Source of the DNA: Cavia porcellus
Taxonomy: Eukaryota > Chordata > Mammalia > Rodentia > Caviidae
Reading direction: 5' to 3'
Length of the DNA: 64,000 nt
Assembly (NCBI RefSeq): GCF_034190915.1
Contig: NW_026947544.1
Location: 1,834,001-1,898,000 of the forward strand
Position 1 is the stretch's first letter. Every line of letters starts with the position of its first letter. The notes beneath the pieces were generated by a model, which saw nothing but the letters and a program-made list of their open reading frames with translations, had not been told where the DNA came from and did no database searches. A program made the position numbers and the translations under genes. Below, in pieces: positions 1 to 12,970 of this stretch.

Positions 1-1110
1 TGTGGATTCAGACAAGGATTCCCTGGCTCCCGCCAGATCTGGCCTGATCTTTTGTATGATGAATCTGCTAAGACCAGCGGAGGATAGGGCAGCCAGTGAG
101 TCACACTACAACAGCAAAGAGTGGTTGTCAGGGACAATGGTGGCCCTTCCAAACCACATCACCTTTGGTCAGGGATCAGAATCATTGCATCTCGATCCAC
201 TTTGGGTCCCTAGGAATATAGCATTCTACTCTTGGTTTTGTTTTACTTCCTTTTCACAGTACTGAGGCTTGAGCCTATACAAAGCAGGTACCAAACCAAT
301 AAACCCCACCCCCAGCCAGCTCTACCTTTGGTACTTTTTTTTGGTACTGGAAATGGAAACTCACAACCTTGTACTTACCAGGCAGGTGCTGGGCCTCTGA
401 ACTATATCCCTAGCGCCTGCCTTTGGTACTTTAATGAGAAAATTCTGAGGCCCAAAGCCATGAAACAGGACAGTCTGGTAACTGCTGTGGGTCATTGGGA
501 TTTGGCTCTGTGAAATGTGGATGTTTGTGTAACCTAGAGAAGACAAGATGTGGGAGGGATATTGGGTTACCCGGAGGCGTCAGGAGGGTTTTTCTGGGTA
601 GTTTCAGAGAAGAGCAATGTGGGAGAAGTGACAGGCAGGCAGCAGGTGGGCGGCAGCAAGGATGGTTGTCCTGGAAGCGGTGGGAGGAATTCAGGCATTA
701 GCTGAGTGGCAGAACCAGGAAAACCCAAAGGCCATAGTTCTCCTGTTTCAGGTAATTGTCTGAAATCCACTTAAATTGTAATGATACAGTCTAGATGCTG
801 TCATCATTTTTTGAGGTCCAAAAAGGTATTTTTGTGTCCTATGGTGTCCCATTAGGTATCTAAATTACCCTTTTGTCACCAAGTATAAAGGAAACCTCCA
901 GTGCCAAAGAAAACAACTTTGTGATGTGTAGATAGTTCTCCTAAATTTGAGAACAGCTCACATTTGCAGCGCTCAGCAGTGTAATCTTAGATGTGTTTGT
1001 GATTGTGCATTGTACATTCCTCTTGAGTGAAAACAACTCTTAAATGCGTATCCACTCAATTTGCGGGGAATTTTTTCTGAGTGTAAGTAGACACATGTAT
1101 TTGGTTGCTT
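1..1110. other. TBL1X: TBL1X intron sequence
   Basis: This stretch lies upstream of the first TBL1X exon in the window and must be intron of that gene. It is mostly unique sequence with a weak old SINE remnant near 330-420. I see no exon with conserved coding signal; the short open frames have no family resemblance. Confidence 0.6.
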
Positions 1111-1125
1111 AAATAGGTATGGGTT

Positions 1126-1227
1126 GGGACTGAGGATTTAGCTCAGCTGTACAAGTGTCTGCATATCATGTGCAAGGCCATGAGTTTGATCCCTGGCATC
1201 AAAAAAAAAAAAAAATAGGTATGAAAA
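1126..1227 (+). mobile_element. ID SINE with 15-bp target-site duplication
   Basis: A tRNA-like body (GATTTAGCTCAG A-box region, GAGTTTGATCCCTGG B-box region) ends in an A-rich tail. It is flanked by direct repeats AAATAGGTATGGGTT at 1111-1125 and 1228-1242. It lies in a TBL1X intron. Confidence 0.85.
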
Positions 1228-1473
1228 AAATAGGTATGGGTTATAGATTGTAGGACTGCATGAGAAAACATAAGTGTTCCGGGAAGTATCTTATCATTTC
1301 TAATAAAAGACAGTGAAGAAACGTGAATAGGGGTATCAATATAATAACAGCACCAATTTTTTTTGTTGTTTTAGAACTGTAGCTTTGTTTTCCATGCATA
1401 TGAGTTTATGTTTCAGAGAAGAAGGAGCTCACTAGTTTATTGTGAAACATTAAAGCAAGACAATTTTAAAAAG

Positions 1474-1797
<324 letters not shown>

Positions 1798-2496
1798 TGA
1801 ATGCTGTCTGCAAGGCCTTCTCTTGGCGTTGTCTGAATCCCTGACATGGAACCTGCCTTGTGCTCTGGGGAAAGCCTGGTACCATTGTGTAACACCCCCT
1901 AGCATGGGGGGTTGTGTCCCTTCATCTAAGCTCTCCAGGTGGACCCACCAACTCTACCAGCACCACTGTGGAGCTAGTCGGTGGAAGGAAGATGTGTGAC
2001 TTTCAGGTGACAAAGTGACATGCCTGAGTGACACAGTGCGCATCATACAAGGCTGTCCTTTCTCCAGAGACTAGAAGAGGCAGGCTTGGAGAAATTTAGC
2101 CATTGTGGACCTCTGGCAACAGAAGCATGTGAGAGGGCCATGCAAATCTAAGAACGTCTCAGCAAAACCAGCAAGGAAGCAACTCGCATGGCATGTGGGT
2201 TCGAACTCTAGGACTCCAAAAAAGAGCCAGTGAGGAACCTGTGAGCCAGAGTTTCCCATCAGCTGAGGATGTGTATGGCAGGCCACCTGTCTGAGGCTGC
2301 CGGGATGGCCTGAGTCCCTAGCTGAGCACAGTCATGGCCCAGGCACTGGTTCTGAAGATGACCAGAGGTGAGCTGTCCTCTGCAGAGTTGAAGTTGGCTA
2401 GTCACGAGCTACGGCCACCATACCAGAAACCCTTCCATCTTCTCTGTGCTTGGAGATTTTCCTGGTCAAATATAGGGTACAACCAGGATAGCCTAG

Positions 2497-2784
<288 letters not shown>

Positions 2785-3056
2785 TGAGAAGGACACCTGT
2801 GTCAGGATGGTACCATGTCTAGACTAGCCTTCTCACTGTCCCTTCCAGAAGACACTGCAGCAGAGCACACAGATAAACCTGGAGGCATTTTATCTACTCA
2901 GCCCAGGACCCCATGGGCCTTGTTCTGCCCCAGTGGGTGGTTTGGGTATTTTTCCTGACCTGGATTATCCCTCCATGCTGTTGGCTTGAATGTGGTGGGA
3001 GAGATGCTCAGACACTGGCCTGTTATTAGAAATTCCCTGGCCCTCTTGATTGTCCC

Positions 3057-3062
3057 AATAAA
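3057..3062 (+). promoter_or_regulatory. Intronic AATAAA in the last TBL1X intron
   Basis: A canonical AATAAA hexamer lies 122 bases before the last acceptor, followed by TATAAATGC and a GT-containing stretch. Read-through from the previous exon would add a short alternative tail and stop at 2785-2787. Use of this site is not shown by the sequence. Confidence 0.35.
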
Positions 3063-3183
3063 ACTTTATAAATGCATCCATAGCCATACAGGTGTGGTCC
3101 CAGGGTCACGGTTCTGCCTGCCTGCATTCTAAGGCATCCTGGGGTGTTCCTCAAGGTAACAGGTGTGGCATCTTTCCTTCCAG

Positions 3184-3210
3184 GTGTGTGTTTTAGACCT
3201 GCAGAAGTAA
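3184..3210 (+). CDS. TBL1X: TBL1X last coding segment and stop
   Basis: After a CTTTCCTTCCAG acceptor the frame reads VCVLDLQK then TAA. This is the conserved TBL1X/TBL1XR1 C-terminus, the strand that closes the WD40 propeller. It differs from the usual VCVLDLRK by one conservative residue. Only eight codons are coding; the rest of this exon is 3'UTR. Confidence 0.93.
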   Translation: MCVLDLQK

Positions 3211-5505
3211 ACATAAAATACAGAGGGGAAAAAAATTGTAACGGACCAGCAGCGAATGCATGGGCAGCTGCACTGTTCCAACTCTCAGCTCCCAAAGCAT
3301 TTGAGCATGACCCACCTGAGAGTGTGCTTTGACATCAGCTCATCTCTAGCCACAGATGTCTGTCTTCTTTCCTAATCTTCACTCAGAAGTTTAAAAACCA
3401 AGCAAACCCAAACGAATACACATGGTCATTATCAACAGGGGAAAAAAGTCTCCACCTAGGACATCCTGCCGGGGAAGGATGAAGCCATCAGCGGCTTGGT
3501 TTGCATCCACCTCAGACTCTGATGGCCGACAAGTGTGGGAAAAGCTGTGCTAAAAAAAAAGAAGAAAAAGAGAAATGTTGTGAGAAACCAAAAGGGGAAA
3601 AAACACCTCTCCTGATGCCCCCCACCCTGTCAATTTGGACCCTACAGTCACTCTCATAAAGGGTATGTGCAGAGGGTGTATTTGGAGACCAGTGTGTACC
3701 CGTGAATGATGCACAACTTTGTAATCCCAGCACCTTCTACTTTCTAGAACCTTCTTTGTTCAGTGGGTTTTCTATTCGCTGGAACTCTGTCATCCGCAGG
3801 CCTTGGTTTAAGATGGAAATGTTTTGAGTTGGTTGTTTCTTCCCTCCCACACCCACCCCATGCTGTTTTCCTTTGTCTGGTGTGGTCTTGCCCTTCATGA
3901 CACCCGCAGCGGACGTGGCCACGTGGACCTGGTGACAAAACCATGGATGGACAGCTCCCCCGCTCTGCCCTTCGCTCACACCTGCTCTGTCCCTCTCTCA
4001 TGGTCCTTTCACATCTGAGTTCACAAAGGGCACTTTCGGCGTTCAGTAAGTGCTTTATGTAAGAAAGCGGGGAGGGGGAGTTTTTACAGGAGAAAAAAAT
4101 GACTTATAAGAGAAAGAGCCTGGAGTATTTTTGGAAAAAAAAGATAATATTTTTATGTTAAAACAATTTTAAAATCCTGAAGTGACCATTGGACACAGAG
4201 AGCTTTGTGTGATTCCTATTTTAGAAACACTGATGTTTAAGGACATACAGGTAGTGGGAGGCAGCTTGCCCTTTCCCTCCAGTGGTGTGGAAGGTGGCCG
4301 ACGGCTGGGTGACGAGCCTAGCCACAGGGGCTGTGCGCTCCTTCCTGTCACACCAACAAAGCCGAAGTGCTATGAAGTGATGGGTGCCCTTTTTGAGCAT
4401 AACAGGTGTCCCTACTTCCAGGATGCATTAGTTCAGTATGCAGGCCGTTGGGGGTTCAGACAAGCACCATTTTTAGTGCACCCCAAAAAAACACACATTC
4501 CTCTCTGCCAAGCATTAGCTGTCCAGTGTCAGCCCATTGTCCTAATATGACTCATGCAGTCCACCATGAGGGTTGAAGGCATGGCATGTAAGGGGTTCAC
4601 TAGCCAATCTGGGCCTAGATTCCAGGGCTGGGGTCTCACACCCTGAGGGAGTGAAGCCACCACTTCATCTTCTTGCATAAAGCGGGCTACCATGTCCCCT
4701 GCTGTCCATCAGCACAGCAGAGGACAGGTCAGAGCATGTAGACCCAGCTAGAGAATGCTGCTACTCATGCTCCGGAAGTGTATCCCACTCTCAGCAGCTC
4801 TGATCACCTGGCCACTGGAGCCAGCACACACAGTTTGCAGCCAAGGGCCATGTGTCACATTGCCCAACCTTGTCTGCTGCTCTGAGGGATGCTTCAGTCT
4901 CAGTGGCCGAATGTAACCTTGCAGGCAGATACAAGTGACCACAAGCCTTGCCCAGCACATGCCTGGGAAAGGGAGTCGCCCCACAGAGGACTGAGTGGGC
5001 CAGAGGCACGAGATGGAGTTGGCTCTCCTACCCTGACAACACCAATGCCGTACTTGACCTGTTCTGTCTTTCTCAAACATAGATCATGGAGCCTAGCCAA
5101 GTGCACTTTGTCCATGTGAGGATCTGCTTTGTTCCTTGTTATTTTTCTCTTTTTTTAACCTCTCATTTCCCCTTTATTTTTTTTTTTCATTGTATTTCTT
5201 GTCAGATATAGAAATGTTTCTTCCACCACTCACTGAAGTTTTGAATTCTGGCTTCTGCGGTTTTTATTGTCTGTGTCAGACATACAGCCAGATGTGGTTC
5301 TCTGTCAACATTTTCTAGATTCTGTTCAACAGCATTGACTCCCCACCTCAGTTTTGTTCTGTATCCCTAACCCCCACTCATCCCTCACACTCTTGGAGAG
5401 AAAAAATAAATCACCTTGTGTGTCATAGCTCATTTATTTCCAGCGAGAATCAACAGATCATGTTCAGTGTCTTGAATAAATTGCTCTATTTTGATATTAG
5501 AGAAC
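3211..5505 (+). other. TBL1X: TBL1X 3' untranslated region
   Basis: No further coding exon and no clear SINE is seen between the stop codon and a good polyadenylation region, so I read about 2.3 kb as 3'UTR. AATAAA hexamers occur at 5405-5410 and 5475-5480. The second is followed about 30 bases later by a GTGGTTGTGTTTT tract, a typical downstream element, which places cleavage near 5495-5505. The exact end is inferred. Confidence 0.65.
5475..5480 (+). terminator. TBL1X: Likely TBL1X polyadenylation signal
   Basis: AATAAA is followed by a GT/T-rich downstream element at about 5508-5522. A second AATAAA 70 bases upstream could act as an alternative signal. Confidence 0.6.
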
Positions 5506-5597
5506 TTGGTGGTTGTGTTTTATTAATTTTCTCATCTTCCTCTAATTCCTGGCCCATATCAACATTGGTGAATGAAGACAGAATTCTGCATTTTCAA

Positions 5598-6290
5598 CCT
5601 CACCATCGGTGTGCAGAAGAGGGGCTGGGTGGATCTGGGGCGCCTGCATCAGCCTCCCCGTGTGTCTGGAGGACTGTGGATATCTCAGCAAGCAGGGGAG
5701 GATTGCAGGTTCCAGAGGCACCGTGGCCAGTGGTGAGTGCTCAGCGCACTCTGCCCAAATCCCAGACTGTTTGGGACCCTCCAGGATTCCACGTGCAGTG
5801 AAGTGGAGAAGTGGGTTTGAGGCCTCTACATCCGCCTCCCCAACCCAGCTGCACTTGGAGAACTGTGGAGCTTCCAACAAGTAGGTGGGTGCATGCTATC
5901 CCCTGAGCCCAGCCTGTTTGGGACTCCTGCACCTCACCATCAGTGTGCAGAGGAGGGGCTGGGTAGATCTGGGGTGCCTGCATCAGCCTCCCCATGTGTC
6001 TGGAGGACAGTGGATGTCTCGGCAAGCAGGGGAGGATCGCAGGTTCCAGAGGCACCACGGCCAGTGGTGAGTGCTCAGCACACTCTGCCCAAAGCCCAGA
6101 CTGTTTGGGACCCTACAGGATTCCGGGTGCAGTGAAGTGGAGAGGCGGGTTTGAGGCGGCTACATCCGCCTCCGCATCCCAGCTGTGCTTGGAGAGCTGT
6201 GGAGCTTCCAAAGGGCAGGTGGATGCACAGTGTCCCTGAGGCCCAGCTTATCTGGAAATGCAGAGCTCTGAGCAGGCAGAGGAGGGCCAT
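5598..6290 (+). repeat. L1 5'UTR tandem monomers (period about 334 bp)
   Basis: Two long similar units start near 5600 and 5933: GATCTGGGG recurs at 5632 and 5966. Each contains the CATCAGCCTCC, GAGGACTGTGG/GAGGACAGTGG and CAGTGAAGTGGAGA blocks. Tandem promoter monomers are known in the 5'UTRs of rodent L1 families. Confidence 0.85.
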
Positions 6291-6420
6291 TGGCCTTGCA
6301 GGCCCAGAGGCTTGGGGTAACAGGGTGCCAGAGTCTCAGGAGCTGCAAACATAGAAGGGGATTTCCAACAGACCCTGAGGAAGCTTTCAAATAACACTTG
6401 AAACACAGAAATATAGGAAA

Positions 6421-7463
6421 ATGACAAAACAAAAGACCAAATTACAACCTCAAACCTCCAGCCCATCTCAAGAAACCCTAGGAGCAATGTATATAGAAGG
6501 AAATATATGCCATTCACCTCAAATATTGGGCACAATAGCTACTGAAATTAACAAGCAACTCCAGGAAGCTTTAAAGAAATTCAAAAATAATCTCCCAGGT
6601 AAAAGATGAAATGATAAAAGAAATGAAAGAGACTCTGAATATATCCAAAGAAAACACAGATAAAAAATTGGAGGAACTAAACAAAAAGATAGAATCCCTA
6701 GACGAGCAATATAAGAAACAAACAATACATAACGCAGATGCACAGAGATTTACAGGAAATAAAAAACTCCACTGAAAGTTGTAAAACCCGCCTTAATGAA
6801 AGTGAAGATAGAATTTCAGACCTTGGAGACAGGATTGCAGGTAGGAACAGGAATGAAAGATCTTTTAAAAATAACAAGGAACCAGGAAACAACAATTCAA
6901 CGACTGCAAGATGATGCAAAGAAGAATAACATAAGAATGATAGGGATTAATGAAAGAGAGGGAGACAACATGAAGGATGTCAGGAGGATATTTAGAGAAG
7001 TAATAGCTGAAAATTTCCCAAGCATGAGATCAGAAACTGACATCAGGATCAGTGATGCACATAGAACTCCAAATAGTCATAACCAAAATAAAACTACACC
7101 CAGACATATAATAATCACCATCCCAGAAATCCAGCACAAGAATAGATTATTAAAACCTGTCAGAGAGAAAAGACAGATCACTTATAAAGGAAAACCTATC
7201 AGAATCACAGCAGACTTCTCAGCACAAACAATAAAGTCAAGAAGACCATGGAGTGAAGTATCCAGATCCCAAAGCAAAATGGTTTCCAACCTAGACTGAT
7301 GTATCCTGCAAAACTATCATTCAAAATTGATGGGGAAATACGATACTTCCATGACAAAGAACAGCTGAAGAACTTCATGAACACCAAACCAACACTGCAA
7401 AAAATATTGAAACACAGTTTAGATACATAAAGGAAAAAACCACTAAGCAAAGCAGATAATTAA
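6421..7463 (+). pseudogene. L1 ORF1 (copy 1), frameshifted
   Basis: L1 ORF1 protein is an RNA-binding chaperone that forms trimers through a coiled coil and coats L1 RNA. The frame opens with ATG and MTKQKTKLQPQ and loses phase near 6585, where about 5 bases are missing compared with the other copy. It then resumes in another frame with the RRM-like NIRMIGINEREGDN and the C-terminal-domain RTPNSHNQNKTTPRH and IRITADFSAQTIKSRR motifs. The intended stop is TAA at 7461-7463, giving about 350 residues when compared with copy 2. Confidence 0.88.
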
Positions 7464-7482
7464 ACAGAACAGAAAGATAAAG

Positions 7483-10400
7483 ATGCAACAGCAGAGAGAT
7501 AACATGCCAACAATAAACCAGCATTTAACAGTAATAACCATTAATGTAAATGGTCTCAATGCACCAATCAAACAAACAGACTAGCAGAATGGATCAAGAC
7601 ACAAAATCCAACCATATGCTGTTTACAGGAAACCCATCTAACCCAGAAGGATACTCACAGACTGAAAGTCAAAGGATGGAAAACAATACTTCATGCAGCA
7701 GGAATCCAAAAAAAGGCAGAAGTAGCCATTCTGTTTGCAGACAACGTGAACTTTGAACCAACAATGACCATAAAGGACAAAGAAGGTCACTACATACTCG
7801 TAAGGGAGAAACTCCAAGAGGAAGAGATAATTATCTTAAATATATATGTACCAAACTCCAGAACACCCAGTTATATAAAACAACTATTAACAGAAGTGAA
7901 AACTCAAATTATCAGTAACACAATTGTAACCGGACACCTTAATACGCCATTGACACCAAGGGACAGATCAACCAGACAGAAAATGAGCAAAGAAATAACA
8001 GAACTGAATCACACCTGCGAACAAATGGATTTGATAGACATACAGAATGTCCCACCCAACAACATCAGAATACACATTCTTCTCAGCAGTACATGGATCA
8101 TTCTCTAAAATAGACCATATATTAGCTCACAGAACATATTTAAACAAATGCAAAAGAGTTGAAATCATCCCTTGCATGTTATCGGATCATAGCGCTCTGA
8201 AATTAGAAATTAATGATAAAAGATGCTGCAAAAATCTCGCAAACTCATGGAAACTGAATAACACACTCTTGAGTAATCAGTGGGTCCCAGAAGAAATTAA
8301 AGAAGAAATTAAACAATACCTAAAAGAAAATGAAAATGCAGATACAACTTACCGGAATTTGTGGGATGCAATGAAAGCCATCCTCAGAGGAAAATTTATT
8401 GCACTGAGTTCCCACGTCAGGAAAACAGAACAAATACAAACAAATAACTTGATGCTACACCTCAAACAGCTGAAAAAAGAAGAGCAAGTCAAGCCCAAAG
8501 CTAAAAGAAGAGAGGAAATTATAAAAATCAGAGCAGAAATTAATGCAATAGAGACTAAGAAAACAATCCAAAGAATCAACGAATCAAAGAGTTGGTTCTT
8601 TGAAAGAATAAATAAAATCGAGAAGTCCCTAGCCAACCTTATTTTAAAAAGGGAAGAAAAAGCTCAAATTCATGCAATAAGAAATGAAAAAGGTGAAATC
8701 ACTGCAGACCCAATAGAAATACAGAAGATCATGAACACCTATTTCGAAAACCTCTACTCTCAAAAGTTTGATAACACAGAATAGACAGATTCTTAGAAAC
8801 ATATGACGTACCAAAGCTAGATCAGGAGGATGTAAAACTGTTGAATAACCCAATCTCTGTTAATGAAATTGAAAATGTGATTAAGTCCTTACCTACAAAG
8901 AAGAGCCCAGGCCCAGATGGATTCACTGCAGAATTCTACAAGAAATACAAAGAAGACCTAATGCCGACACTCCTCAAACTATTCAATGAAATTGAAAGGG
9001 AAGCAATCCTTCCTAAGTCATTCCTGGAAGCAAATATTACTCTAGTACCAAAACCTGAGAAAGACCCAACTAAAAAAGAGATCTATAGACTGATCTCCCT
9101 AATGAACACAGATGCAAAAATCCTCAATAAAATATTGGCAAATAGGATGCAGCAAATCATCAAGAAGATTGTACACCATGACTAAGTGGGATTCATCCCA
9201 GGAATGCAAGGATGGTTCAACAAACGTAAATCAATAAATGTAATCCACTATATCAATACAGCCAAAAGTAATAATCACATGATCATTTCTATAGATGCGG
9301 AAAAAGCCTTCAATAAGGTCCAACATTTATTCATGATAAGAACTTTACAGAAAATTGGAATAGATGGTCTTTACCTCAATATAATAAAGGCCATTTATGA
9401 CAAACCAACAGCCAGCATCATACTAAATGGCCAAAAATTGAAAGCCTTTACTTTAAAATCAGGCACAAGAAAAGGATGTCCTTTATCACACTCCTATTTA
9501 ACATAGTACTGGAAGTACTAGCCAGAGCAATTAGGCAAGAGAAAGAAATAAAAGGGGTAAAGATAGGAAAAGAAAAAGTTAAATTATCATTGTTTGCAGA
9601 TGACATGATACTCTACATAGAAGACCCCCTAAACTCCATTGAAAGACTCTTAGATACAATAAATGAATTCACTAATGTGGCTGGATACAAAATCAATACT
9701 CAGAAATCAATAGCATTCCTATACATGAACAACAAAATCACAGAGGGAAATAAGAGAAACTGGACTATTCACATTAGCAAGCAAAAAAATGAAATATTTA
9801 GGAATTACTCTTACGAAAGAAGTGAAAGACCTATACAAGGAAAATTATAATACACTGAAAAAAGAAATTGAAGATGATCTCAGAAAATGGAAAGACATCC
9901 CTTGCTCATGGATACGAAGAACAAACATTGTGAAAATGGCCATTCTCCCAAAACTATTATACAGATTCAATGCAATTCCAATAAAAATACCATCAACATA
10001 CCTTATAGATCTAGAGAAATCACTCCTAAATTTCATCTGGAACCAGAAGAGACCTAGAATAGCAAAGGCAATTCTAAGCAGCAAAGACAAAGCAGGAGGC
10101 ATCACAATCCCTGACTTGAAGTTATACCACAAAGCAACAGTAGTAAAATCAACATGGTATTGGAATCAAAACAGAGCCAAAGATCAATGGAATAGATTAC
10201 AAGATACAACCACAACTTCAAACACACTCAACCACCTTATCTTTGTAAAGGAGCCAAGCAGGTTCGCTGGAAGAACGACAGTCTCTTTAATAAATGGTGC
10301 TGGAAAAACTGGCTCTCCATTTGCCGAAAACTAAAGCTAGACCCATGTCTATCACCATGTACTAAATTAAAATCTAAATGGGTCAAAGATCTGAATATTA

Positions 10401-11311
10401 AAACAGAAACACTAAATCTATTGGAAGACAAATTGGGTAGAAACCTTCAAGACATAGGAGTATGTAGAAAATTCATGAACAGCACTCAAACCTCACGGGA
10501 AATACTTCCCAGAATCAATAGCTGGGACCACTTCTTATTAAAAAGTTTCTGCATGTGAAAACAAATCTCCAGCATGGTAAAAAGAAAACCCACAAACTGG
10601 GAAAAGATTTTGTGAACTCTCTCTCAGACAAGGGACTCTTGTCTTAAACATATAAAGAATTAAAAAAAAACTCAGACCCCCAAAATTCAAAGATCCAATC
10701 CAAAAATGGGCATCTGAGATGAATATGCACTTCTCAGATGAAGAAATGCAAATGGCAAACAAAAACATGAAAAAATGTTCATCATCATTAGTCATTAGAG
10801 AAATGCAAATTAAAACCACACTGACATACCATCTCACTCCTGAAAGAATGGCCAGGATCAAGAAAACCAACAACAACAAATGCTGGAGAGGCTGTGGGGG
10901 AAAAAGGAACTCTCCTGCACTGTTGGTGGGAGTGTAGACTGGTGCAGCCTTTGTGGAGGTCCATCTGGAAATTTCTCAAAAAGCTGGGATTGGAAGTCCC
11001 ATTTATTCCAGCTATTCCACTTCTAGGCATATTCCCAGAAGAACTGAAAACATCATGCCACAGTGATATTTGTGCACCTATGTTTATAGCAGCACAATTT
11101 GTAATCGCCTGGTCTTGGAAACAAGCCATGTCCATCAACTGAGGAATAGATAAAAAAGTTGTGGTATTTCTGTACAATGGAGTATTATTCAGCTATAAAG
11201 AAGGATCACATTGAGATATTTATCAATAAGTAGGCGCAGCTTGAGACCATACTCATAAGTGAAATAAATCAGTCTCGCATGTATGAATACCGAATAGTTT
11301 CCCTAATGTAA
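7483..11311 (+). pseudogene. L1 ORF2 (copy 1), endonuclease-reverse transcriptase, broken
   Basis: ORF2 supplies the AP-type endonuclease and reverse transcriptase for target-primed reverse transcription. The endonuclease part is visible as VNGLNAP (about 7550), TGHLNTPL (about 7935, where D of the usual GDLN is H) and SDHSAL (about 8185). The RT part has [12 protein letters not shown] (about 8905), LFADDMILY (about 9590-9615, the YADD-type catalytic site) and the thumb. The C-terminal Cys-rich region and KWAQ-like end follow. A one-base deletion near 7570, a stop at 9182-9184 and further shifts at about 8780, 9490 and 9770 break the frame. The original stop is TAA at 11309-11311. Confidence 0.9.
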
Positions 11312-11995
11312 GTAATGATTCAAATATATAAAAATATGTGGTAATCATGATTCCCCATTATGGGGCCTTGAAGCCTTATAAAGTTTTCACTTATTAATTG
11401 GAAAGGCTTTATTCTGGGCTTCTTGATATGGAAATACTTGAAGCTATAGTATATGAAGTTTTATTCAAATATTTCAAGGAAAAAGACAGACACTATGGTA
11501 ACTACTATTAAGTCAGGTTATTTGGTGGTGAACCACTAGGTTGCTAAAACAGTCATGCTTTGACCTGTATTGTTATATTGTTATGTCCTGTTTTATCTCA
11601 ATCTCTGCCTTATTCATTAAAAAAATTATTTAGTTATTTGTTATTTTTTTAATTAAGGGGAAAAATTAAAAAAATTAGCAGGGTATATAATAGTAACTTT
11701 TTTGATTTCCTATTAACTTGTTTTGAAGTCCTGTAATACTCCCACTATCTTGTTTCGACTGATTAGACTCTGTTCCATTCTGTATGATAGTATCAAGTTT
11801 GAGGGTATAGGCAACTACTTTGAAGGCAATAAGATTCACTAAGATGCCCATTCTGGTTTGACTATTGTCTCCTTTGGAAGTCCTGTAATGTTTACAATGC
11901 TTAAGTTTTATTGGTCTTGTTCTCTACTGTTTTGTTCAACTTTATAATGTCTCTTGTTTCCTTAAAAAGAATTGTCTATCTCATTAGATATTATA
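11312..11995 (+). other. L1 copy 1 partial 3'UTR with inverted terminal segment
   Basis: Bases 11430-11945 align with the 3'UTRs of the L1 at 51.3-52.5 kb and of HAL1 copy B. From about 11958 to 11998 the sequence is instead the reverse complement of the expected 3'UTR block, and the last roughly 500 bases and poly(A) are absent. Confidence 0.7.
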
Positions 11996-12009
11996 AAGAC
12001 ACAATTGGA

Positions 12010-12470
12010 TCAGGGTTCTTACTGCAAGTGCAGAACATGATTTGCCAGTGGTAGCTGGAAAGAATATAGGACATCAGTCCTGAAGGAAAATGCCTGGGGC
12101 CTGGGTTTCCATGGAGTTTCTCTTCTGGCCTGAAGGCCTTTCTAAGTCTATCTATCTACCAGGAAGGATGCCTTCTGCTGGGTCACTCCTTGAATCATAC
12201 CTGCAGGTCCAGGAAGATCCTTGGGACCCTCCCAGTCTCCACGCTGACCTGAGATTTAGATGCTGCCTGTGTCTTCATTTCTCAGATGCCTCTAACACCC
12301 TGAGCCCTAGAACCAAAATGCCAGTGAACACCATGCATGACCCAAATGCACTGAAAGGTGCTCCACTGGGTCAGACCCACCAAGACCCTGAGGCCCTGAG
12401 TTTTGTTCTGTCCAGTCTCCCCCACTTCTTGCTACTAGCATTTGAGTGAACCAACAGGGCACCTCTTCAA
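12010..12470. other. Unassigned intergenic sequence
   Basis: Unique-looking DNA after the L1. An open frame at 12090-12449 has no recognisable domain. I see no gene here. Confidence 0.4.
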
Positions 12471-12475
12471 CTGTG

Positions 12476-12738
12476 AGAGAAGGAAAGGTGGGGGGAGGGA
12501 GAGGAAAAGAAAGGGGAAGGGAAGAGGAAAGGAGAGGGAGGGGAGGAGAGGGACAAGGGAGGGGAGGGGGAAGGGCCATGGACATTGACTAGCCTGAACC
12601 GCACAGCAAGCCCTGTCTCAAAACGATGAAGGAACAAAAGAAAAAAAGAGAAAAAGAAAGAAAGGAAGGAAGGAAGGAAGGAAGGAAGGAAGGAAGGAAG
12701 GAAGAGAAAGAAAGAAAGAGAGAAAGAAAGAAAGAAAG

Positions 12739-12797
<59 letters not shown>

Positions 12798-12800
12798 AAA
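12476..12800 (+). repeat. Polypurine tract: (GGGGA)-rich, (GGAA)n, (GAAA)n
   Basis: About 320 bases are nearly all purine on this strand: a G-rich imperfect part (12476-12572), then GGAA repeats (12660-12704) and GAAA repeats (12705-12798). A 60-base mixed spacer interrupts it. The long translated frames here are repeat artefacts. Confidence 0.95.
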
Positions 12801-12890
12801 CAAGTGTCCCAGGTATTCATTTAGCTCTGGAAAATTTTAATTCCATATGACAGGCTTCCATTGCAGAACATTATCTTAAAACTCAAGCAC

Positions 12891-12970
12891 AGGCCAGGAA
12901 TACAACTCAGCAGCATAAGCCCCTGCCTGGCAAGTGCGAGGTCATGAGTTTGATCCCCGGTACCAAAACA
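12891..12970 (+). mobile_element. ID SINE
   Basis: tRNA-like body with CAACTCAGCAGCATAAGC and GAGTTTGATCCCCGGTACC, followed by a short A-rich tail. Confidence 0.8.

Larger units (their letters stand above)
5586..11995 (+). mobile_element. L1 retrotransposon copy 1, full 5' end, rearranged 3' end
   Basis: This is an autonomous non-LTR element of the L1 family. It has a monomeric 5'UTR (5586-6420), ORF1 (6421-7463), a short spacer, ORF2 (7483-11311) and a partial 3'UTR. Both ORFs carry indels compared with the copy at 51279-58262, so it is dead. The 3'UTR stops without a poly(A) tail after a locally inverted segment. A weak direct repeat, AAGACAGAATT at 5575-5585 and AAGACACAATT at 11996-12006, may be the target-site duplication. 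It inserted about 80 bases downstream of the TBL1X polyadenylation site, in the same orientation. Confidence 0.93.

Noticed and set aside
12618..12850. Long Lys/Glu/Arg and Ser/Phe/Leu open frames in purine tracts (also 15349-15733)
   Set aside because: Translations of GGAA/GAAA repeats; no start context, no conserved sequence.
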